Assembly: GCA_028715665.1 (NCBI GenBank)
Contig: JAQURI010000105.1
Location: 1 to 5,271 of the forward strand
From: Candidatus Ratteibacteria bacterium
Lineage (GTDB): Bacteria > CAIJMQ01
Length of the DNA stretch: 5,271 nucleotides
Direction of reading: 5' to 3'
The notes under the pieces were generated by a model, which worked only from the letters and a program-made list of their open reading frames with translations, was not told the origin of the DNA and did not search any database. The translations under genes and the position numbers were made by a program. Positions 1 through 4,070 of the stretch are shown here, piece after piece (the stretch's first letter is position 1; each line of letters opens with the position of its first letter).

Positions 1-60
1 GGCAAGTATTACATTCACGGTTATAGTGAAAAAGCTTATAACAATGCCTTAAGACAGTAA
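1..60 (+). CDS. C-terminal end of an unidentified protein (5' end outside window)
   Basis: Reading from base 1 there are 19 sense codons and then TAA at 58-60. They give a tail ending in YSEKAYNNALRQ. The fragment is too short to assign a family. That it is coding is inferred from the open frame reaching the edge and from the gene-like spacing (42 bases) to the next start at 103, which has a strong ribosome binding site. It may be the upstream member of an operon with that gene. An open frame of this length can also occur by chance, so confidence is moderate. Confidence 0.5.
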   Translation, partial: GKYYIHGYSEKAYNNALRQ

Positions 61-87
61 GCATCATGAAAAAATTACAAGACAAAA

Positions 88-95
88 AAGGAGGG
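88..95 (+). promoter_or_regulatory. Strong Shine-Dalgarno site for the gene at 103
   Basis: AAGGAGGG lies seven bases before the ATG at 103. It is a near-perfect anti-16S match and fixes that start. It also argues against the overlapping short frame that opens at 66, which has no such site. Confidence 0.8.
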
Positions 96-102
96 CTGGA
101 TT

Positions 103-477
103 ATGTTTCTAAACGTTTTTCTTTTGATTCTTGCCGTCCAGAAAGCAATTGACGGACTTGGTTCGTTTACACCCCTTGCAAATTTTGTCCTTACCCAATT
201 TCTCGGGTTTGAAAATATTGCAAGCAACCCGCTCCAAGTCCTTTTATTGAAGTTATGGGGAGGCGCTTCGCTTGCCTGGGCATATTTTCTTTTCCAAGCT
301 TCATCCAACCCTAAAAAAAATCTGCCCATTATAGATGGCAGTATCCTGGGGTTTGCCGTTTTGGGACTGACGGGAGTTTTCACTCCCATGCCGTCAGTCA
401 GAGTATGCGGTCTCTTTTTCCTTATCGAAGCATTGATACTATTAGTTAGCCGATTGAAACTGACCAAAAAAATATAA
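103..477 (+). CDS. Small integral membrane protein, about four helices, unknown function
   Basis: This 124-residue protein is dominated by hydrophobic segments: about residues 1-18, 44-65, 77-95 and 98-116. Between helices 1 and 2 lies a less hydrophobic stretch (19-43) with SFTPLANF and GFENIASNP. The end is basic (SRLKLTKKI), which suits a cytoplasmic C-terminus. The overall plan resembles small four-helix inner-membrane families such as the DoxX-like or DUF4345-like groups, but I see no diagnostic motif and do not assign it to one. The start is set by a strong ribosome binding site at 88-95. The sampled base composition (about 42% G+C at 181-240) is close to the host-like genes in the window. 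It lies 42 bases after the partial upstream gene and may be co-transcribed with it. Confidence 0.75.
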   Translation: MFLNVFLLILAVQKAIDGLGSFTPLANFVLTQFLGFENIASNPLQVLLLKLWGGASLAWAYFLFQASSNPKKNLPIIDGSILGFAVLGLTGVFTPMPSVRVCGLFFLIEALILLVSRLKLTKKI

Positions 478-489
478 TAAAAGTGAGAA

Positions 490-604
490 GGTAACGGTAA
501 CGAAGCCCGTATCGGTTACGATAAAAGGTTACGTCAGAAAAATAAAGACGATTAACTTAACCGTTTGACGAAACGGGCATCGTAACCCTAACCCATAACC
601 GATA
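490..604. repeat. Structured non-coding block: nested imperfect inverted repeats rich in GGTTACG/CGTAACC
   Basis: Bases 490-510 pair with 573-593 at 17 of 21 positions; all four mismatches are purine-purine or pyrimidine-pyrimidine oppositions. Inside are CGGTTA (513-518) against TAACCG (558-563), and GTTA-CGTC (528-535) against GACG-AT-TAAC (547-556). Competing pairings also exist: TATCGGTTA (510-518) is the exact complement of TAACCGATA (596-604), and CGTTT/AAACG (562-566 and 571-575) forms a small hairpin. No open frame of note crosses it. It could be a dispersed palindromic repeat, a remnant of a miniature transposable element, or a folded leader of the next gene. There is no T-run after it, so it is not an ordinary terminator. 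Confidence 0.6.
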
Positions 605-609
605 GGTAG

Positions 610-638
610 TTGACATATTTGAAGAGGGGGAAGATAAG
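610..638 (+). promoter_or_regulatory. Possible sigma-70-type promoter before the gene at 646
   Basis: TTGACA at 610-615 is a perfect -35 word. After exactly 17 bases comes GATAAG at 633-638, a 4-of-6 match to TATAAT. Transcription would start near 645, which would make an ATG at 646 almost leaderless and would leave the purine-rich GAGGGGG (624-630) outside the message. The -10 match is weak, so this is tentative. Confidence 0.3.
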
Positions 639-645
639 ATTGATT

Positions 646-1017
646 ATGATAAATATATTTAAATTTAGTAGATTAAGAAAAAAGTTATTTATATTGTTCT
701 CAATAGTTTGTTTCAGCCCTCTTTTACTTTTCTGTTTGCTTTTATTGTCTCGTCCTTTTATTAAACCAATTGCAGTTTTTTTATTTTCGCCGTTACTTGC
801 AATCGGAGTTATATATTTCGGAATACCATACTTTGTTTTTTCTATTATTCCCGGTGCTACCAGTGTTGGCAGTGGTTCCCCTCAAGGATGGGCTTTATTC
901 CACTATGCTGAATTTGGTCCTTATCCTGTAGGAATCGCGGGATGGATTGCAATGATAATATTCTATTTTGTTTTAGCTTTTTTATTATCATGGTCTGGAA
1001 ATCTTAAAAAGCCATAA
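646..1017 (+). CDS. Small membrane protein, about three helices, unknown function
   Basis: Starting at ATG 646 the protein has 123 residues. A basic N-terminus (KFSRLRKK, residues 6-13) precedes hydrophobic segments at about 14-35, 40-68 and 94-116. Between the last two is a polar, glycine-rich stretch (GATSVGSGSPQGW, residues 70-82), then HYAEFGPYP. The basic-then-hydrophobic start fits an inner-membrane protein with its N-terminus inside. I do not recognise the family. The start is uncertain: the frame stays open back to TTG 610, and TTG 640 is better spaced (nine bases) from GAGGGGG at 624-630. ATG 646 is preferred for its codon and because the sequence turns protein-like there. Sampled composition is AT-rich (about 32% G+C at 781-840). 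It ends 27 bases before the M14-like gene and may share a transcript with it. Confidence 0.65.
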   Translation: MINIFKFSRLRKKLFILFSIVCFSPLLLFCLLLLSRPFIKPIAVFLFSPLLAIGVIYFGIPYFVFSIIPGATSVGSGSPQGWALFHYAEFGPYPVGIAGWIAMIIFYFVLAFLLSWSGNLKKP

Positions 1018-1044
1018 AAGAATAAATTTGACATATTTGCGGAT

Positions 1045-1890
1045 ATGCAATACAAACTTCAAACAATAATAAAAATCTCCAAAGTTCTATCTTCGGAAGT
1101 TAATAAAATCCTTCCGCCGGTTGATGTTATCCGCGAATGCGCTCTTCTCGCGCAAACAAATAAAAATATCCGCGAAATCAATATCGGCCATACGGAAAAA
1201 GGCCATCCTATAAAAGCATACGAATTCGGCAACGGGAAATCTCCTGTTCTGTTTTACGGCTTTCCCGACCCAGGAGAAGCAATAGGAGGAACAACAATTC
1301 TCTCCCTCTTACGCGCATTGTCAGAAGGCAATAAATTTTTATCTTCATTAGATATAACTTGGCACTTTATTCCCTGCCTAAACTTTGACGACCAGCCGAA
1401 CGAAGGCAAAATTTTAAGCAACGTGTTCCGCGACCCCAACATTCGCGAGGTGGATTGGTGCGTATCTAACCCCCGCTCTGAAACAACCGCTTTGCTTAAT
1501 TATGCAAAAACTATTTCTCCCCTATTAACCCTTACCCTACATGATGAATACCATTCGGGAGCATCTATGCCGGTTTATGTAATTCCAACACGGGAAATCC
1601 AGCCGGATACTGCCGAACAAATACGCGCCTGCCTTAAATCTTTCGGATTTAAATTTAACAGCAAATATCATCACAAAACGATGGGCGAAGGTTTTGAAAC
1701 ATTAGCCAACATTATAGTTACCTGGGGAGTAGATAAAGAAGATTATAATAATTCCACGTTCAAACAGTTGACGAAATACGGCTTAGTGGCGGGAAGCGAA
1801 CTATCACAACAGGAGGGCATTACGCCTTCCGTATTAGTCGCCGCGCAAATAGCTATCAGTTTAATTTTGATTAATTCGGTGCTAATATAG
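1045..1890 (+). CDS. M14-like zinc carboxypeptidase homologue with a substituted metal ligand
   Basis: This 281-residue protein carries the landmarks of the metallocarboxypeptidase (M14) fold. It has PVLFYGFPDPGEAIGG (residues 67-82) where relatives have an H-x-x-E zinc motif, IPCLNFDD (109-116) near the substrate-binding Asn region, and LTLTLHDEYHSG (161-172) with the third metal ligand His166. A late SELSQQEG (251-258) could supply the catalytic Glu. The first ligand appears to be Asp75 rather than His, with Glu78 kept. M14 enzymes remove C-terminal amino acids or act on related amide bonds; the substrate here is unknown. There is no signal peptide, so the protein is probably cytoplasmic. 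The ATG at 1045 has no clear ribosome binding site, but no other in-frame Met precedes the core fold. Composition is host-like (about 47% G+C at 1201-1260). The altered ligand could mean different metal binding or lost catalysis. Confidence 0.75.
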   Translation: MQYKLQTIIKISKVLSSEVNKILPPVDVIRECALLAQTNKNIREINIGHTEKGHPIKAYEFGNGKSPVLFYGFPDPGEAIGGTTILSLLRALSEGNKFLSSLDITWHFIPCLNFDDQPNEGKILSNVFRDPNIREVDWCVSNPRSETTALLNYAKTISPLLTLTLHDEYHSGASMPVYVIPTREIQPDTAEQIRACLKSFGFKFNSKYHHKTMGEGFETLANIIVTWGVDKEDYNNSTFKQLTKYGLVAGSELSQQEGITPSVLVAAQIAISLILINSVLI

Positions 1891-1917
1891 TTCAAAATAT
1901 TTGTGGGCGAGGCGTAG

Positions 1918-1952
1918 CCCCCTCGGTTTGATTTGGAACAAATCAGAGGGGG
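1918..1952. repeat. Bulged hairpin at the left side of the two-gene cassette
   Basis: CCCCCTC (1918-1924) pairs with GAGGGGG (1946-1952). A one-sided four-base bulge, GGTT (1925-1928), follows, then TGATTT (1929-1934) pairs with AAATCA (1940-1945) around the loop GGAAC. It lies 27 bases after the stop of the M14-like gene and is preceded by GCGTAG. The bases after it are GAAGATAATTTT, not a clean T-run, so it is at best a poor intrinsic terminator. It shares its plan with the hairpin at 3996-4032, which lies in reverse orientation. Confidence 0.75.
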
Positions 1953-1961
1953 GAAGATAAT
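1933..1961 (+). promoter_or_regulatory. Possible promoter of the two-gene cassette
   Basis: TTGGAA (1933-1938, 4 of 6 to TTGACA) is followed after 17 bases by GATAAT (1956-1961, 5 of 6 to TATAAT). That would place transcription start near 1968, ahead of the ribosome binding site at 1985. The -35 word lies in the loop and inner stem of the hairpin at 1918-1952, so the hairpin could affect promoter access. This is a tentative call from word matches only. Confidence 0.35.
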
Positions 1962-1984
1962 TTTGGGAAAAATGATAGGAGGAT

Positions 1985-1993
1985 AAAGGAGGT
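1985..1993 (+). promoter_or_regulatory. Strong Shine-Dalgarno site for the gene at 2002
   Basis: AAAGGAGGT lies eight bases before the ATG at 2002, a textbook site. A second AGGAGG occurs just upstream at 1977-1982. The site supports the chosen start and predicts strong translation of the small protein compared with the ATPase gene that follows. Confidence 0.85.
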
Positions 1994-2001
1994 AAAACTT
2001 T

Positions 2002-2412
2002 ATGGAAAAAATTAAAATTGTAGGGATAATCACAGAGGGAATTACTGAACCAAGAAATAATGGTACACCAGGAAGTGCACTATATGCCATTCCTTTCAGA
2101 CTTAATCGTACGCCATCTAGCCTGTGGGCTGAGATATTTGTCAAGACTTGGGACTCTCCTCCGCAATTCACAACTTCACATAGACCAAGAATTGCAAGAA
2201 TTTCAGGGGATACAATAATTCTAGATGGAACAACAATTGACGAAGTCAAAAGGACACATAGAAAAACTCTTGAGCTTTGCATATCAGAAGCTAACAAAAT
2301 AGAAGCAGAAATACTCCAGGAAGAAAAAGCAAAAAATGAAGCAGCCAAGAAAAGAAGTTCTGAGTTTCGAAAGACTATAGATGAACAGGTAAAAGATATA
2401 AAACTTGATTAG
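2002..2412 (+). CDS. Small protein of unrecognised family, partner of the downstream OLD-like ATPase
   Basis: The 136-residue product has two parts. Residues 1-78 look like a compact, mostly beta domain: KIKIVGIITEGITEPRN, then GTPGSALYAIPFRL, a Trp-containing segment (LWAEIFVKTWDSPP, 41-54), and GDTIILDGTTID (69-80). Residues 79-132 are a long charged helix rich in Lys, Glu and Ala (EAEILQEEKAKNEAAKKRSSEF), probably a coiled coil or an extended helix. There is no signal peptide or membrane segment, so it should be cytoplasmic. I recognise no catalytic motif and assign no function. Start and ribosome binding site are clear. It ends 26 bases before the ATPase gene on the same strand, so the two are probably one operon. 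The helix could mediate binding to the partner or to nucleic acid, but that is inference. Confidence 0.8.
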   Translation: MEKIKIVGIITEGITEPRNNGTPGSALYAIPFRLNRTPSSLWAEIFVKTWDSPPQFTTSHRPRIARISGDTIILDGTTIDEVKRTHRKTLELCISEANKIEAEILQEEKAKNEAAKKRSSEFRKTIDEQVKDIKLD

Positions 2413-2438
2413 AGGAAGATAATTTTTGAAAAATAAAT

Positions 2439-3953
2439 ATGATAGAAGTAATAAAACTTTTCAAGTATAAGGGCATAACTGAACTGGAATTAAAAGACTT
2501 ACAGCATATTAATGTTATCTGTGGTCAAAATAATAGTGGTAAATCTTCAATATTAGAATCTATTGCCACAAAAGAACATAGAGCATTAGGTACAAAAATT
2601 AAAGAAAGTGATATTAATAGATTAGATAGCCATTTTGCAAAATTTGCAGATAATTGGAATAGTCCTCACCCAGAAACATTGAAAACATGGTTTAAGAAAT
2701 TCATACCCTCCGAAATCAACACAATAATCTGGGAAGATCCTACATCTGTAGCTAAAAAAGTAGGAGAATATGTTGACAATTTCAATAAATACACTGGAAA
2801 TCGTCATGGGCCATTAAATTTTAAACAATTCTTAGAATCCCTTTTAAAAAAACACCAAGAAGAATTCAAACCCTTGTTAATCCCTCCAAAAAGAAAACTT
2901 GATTATGAAATCAACATAGATACATCTACTCAGCCACTTCCAGAAGGAAGTCAATTGTTAAATAGATTATTTTTCCTAAAAAATCGGGATCCTGAATCCA
3001 AGGAATATCAAATATATAAAGAAATATATGATAAGTTTTCTCAAATAACTAATGGCTATTATTTTAACGTAGTACCAGAGAAAAATAACAAGATTTATGT
3101 AGTTTTTGCAGATGCCAAGAAAAAATGGATCAGAGGTGATGCTTGTGGATTGGGGTTACGTGATGTGTTAATTATATTGTCATTCATTATTGACTTTGAC
3201 TACAACTTCATAATGATAGAAGAACCAGAAAATCATATTCATCCTGATATGCAAAGACGATTACTTCAATTTTTAGAAAGTGTTAAAGACAAACAATTTT
3301 TGATGGCTACTCATTCAAATGTCTTTCTAGATCCAACCTATACAGATAAAATATATTTTGTTGAAAGAACTGACACAGTACACATTTACGATGAAACAAA
3401 CAGAGCATATATTTTGCGCAATTTAGGTTATTCTATCGTCGATAATCTTATATCTGATTTAGTGATACTAACTGAAGGTCCTTCGGATGCCTCTGCTATT
3501 GAAGAGATATGTCAGAAAATCGGATTTTGGGAATCATACAATATAAAAATATGGCCAATGGGTGGAGATATAATGTCTCAACTTGATTTATCAACTTTTA
3601 CGAGTAATGTAATAAAAAACAAAGTTATAGCCTTAATTGATTCGGACACAGGCAGTAAAAAAGAGCGAGAGAGATTTAAAGAAAATTGTAAAGAGATGGG
3701 AATAGAATGTATACAGCTTGAACGTTATGCTATAGAAAATTATATACCCCTTAAAGTCATTCAAAAATTCCCAGAATTTAAAATTCCAGCAGAAGTAAAA
3801 GAAATAAAAACAAATGAAAAAGTTGAAAAACAAATAGGCATTAACTTAAAGAAAAATCTTAGGAAACTTATAAAAGCAACAGATATTGAAGATATTAAAA
3901 ATACTGATTTATTCAAATTTTGTGAAAAAGTAGCAGAATTAGTTAAAAAATAA
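2439..3953 (+). CDS. OLD-like AAA/ABC-type ATPase with C-terminal TOPRIM nuclease-like domain
   Basis: This 504-residue protein starts like SMC/RecF/OLD ATPase heads: a short strand pair, then Walker A GQNNSGKS (29-36). An inserted helical region (about 45-200) follows. The second half of the head has a signature-like GLGLRD (237-242), Walker B FIMIEEPENHIHP (257-269) with catalytic Glu262, and the switch His in MATHS (289-293). A TOPRIM-like domain comes next: LVILTEGPSD (341-350, Glu346 and Asp350), VIALIDSD (396-403, acidic pair Asp401/Asp403), then LERYAIENYIP (427-437), a motif shared with DUF4435-type and OLD-type TOPRIM proteins. The C-terminus is Lys-rich and helical. All key residues are present, so it should be active. 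Known relatives are ATP-regulated nucleases, many used against phage. There is no good ribosome binding site; translation may be coupled to the gene 26 bases upstream. It is AT-rich (27-38% G+C in sampled blocks), which suggests acquisition. Confidence 0.88.
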   Translation: MIEVIKLFKYKGITELELKDLQHINVICGQNNSGKSSILESIATKEHRALGTKIKESDINRLDSHFAKFADNWNSPHPETLKTWFKKFIPSEINTIIWEDPTSVAKKVGEYVDNFNKYTGNRHGPLNFKQFLESLLKKHQEEFKPLLIPPKRKLDYEINIDTSTQPLPEGSQLLNRLFFLKNRDPESKEYQIYKEIYDKFSQITNGYYFNVVPEKNNKIYVVFADAKKKWIRGDACGLGLRDVLIILSFIIDFDYNFIMIEEPENHIHPDMQRRLLQFLESVKDKQFLMATHSNVFLDPTYTDKIYFVERTDTVHIYDETNRAYILRNLGYSIVDNLISDLVILTEGPSDASAIEEICQKIGFWESYNIKIWPMGGDIMSQLDLSTFTSNVIKNKVIALIDSDTGSKKERERFKENCKEMGIECIQLERYAIENYIPLKVIQKFPEFKIPAEVKEIKTNEKVEKQIGINLKKNLRKLIKATDIEDIKNTDLFKFCEKVAELVKK

Positions 3954-3995
3954 ATCTTTGAATTTTCAATCCACTTCCGTCTTTCTTATCTGTTC

Positions 3996-4032
3996 CCCCC
4001 ACTATTTCGCTTTGCGAAATAAGATGTGGGGG
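3996..4032. repeat. Bulged hairpin between the convergent ATPase and M48 genes
   Basis: CCCCCAC (3996-4002) pairs with GTGGGGG (4026-4032), and TATTTCGC (4003-4010) pairs exactly with GCGAAATA (4014-4021) around a TTT loop. A one-sided four-base bulge, AGAT (4022-4025), sits on the 3' side. Read on the minus strand, the bulge comes after the C-rich arm, as in the hairpin at 1918-1952. Fifteen base pairs make it the most stable structure in the window. It lies 42 bases after the ATPase stop. Neither side has a T-run, so any terminator role would be of a non-classical kind. Confidence 0.8.
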
Positions 4033-4038
4033 CTTCAT

Positions 4039-4069
4039 CCCCCTGTCACTTTCGATAGAAAGTAGGGGG
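4039..4069. repeat. Bulged hairpin abutting the M48 stop codon
   Basis: CCCCCT (4039-4044) pairs with AGGGGG (4064-4069), and ACTTTC (4048-4053) pairs with GAAAGT (4058-4063) around GATA. A three-base bulge, GTC (4045-4047), sits on the 5' side. Only six bases separate it from the hairpin at 3996-4032, and the joining GGGGG/CCCCC arms could also pair with each other. On the minus strand it begins one base after the stop codon of the M48 gene, so it could protect or end that transcript, although no T-run follows. Confidence 0.75.
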
Positions 4070-4070
4070 A

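Noticed and set aside
66..152. Possible 28-codon leader peptide opening at ATG 66
   Set aside because: It overlaps the ribosome binding site and start of the gene at 103 in another frame, has no ribosome binding site of its own and has no attenuator-like codon run.
75..467. Minus-strand open frame of 130 codons opposite the first membrane protein
   Set aside because: It lies almost wholly opposite the gene at 103-477, which has a strong ribosome binding site and a membrane-protein sequence. The antisense product has no recognisable domain or start signal.
581..600. Telomere-like CCCTAACCC run
   Set aside because: Only about two units are present, and they belong to the larger GGTTACG/CGTAACC palindrome. 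There is no tandem array.
490..604. CRISPR array or riboswitch
   Set aside because: The repeated words are short, unevenly spaced and in both orientations, with no regular spacer length. No known riboswitch core is recognisable.
1743..2348. Minus-strand open frame of 201 codons
   Set aside because: It runs opposite the end of the M14-like gene, the intergenic hairpin and most of the 136-residue gene. A single protein spanning those three unrelated pieces is implausible, and both plus-strand genes are better supported.
3996..4069. Paired rho-independent terminators for the convergent genes
   Set aside because: The stems are strong and well placed, but neither direction shows a T-run after the G-rich arm and both have internal bulges. 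They are annotated as hairpin repeats instead, with termination left as a possibility.
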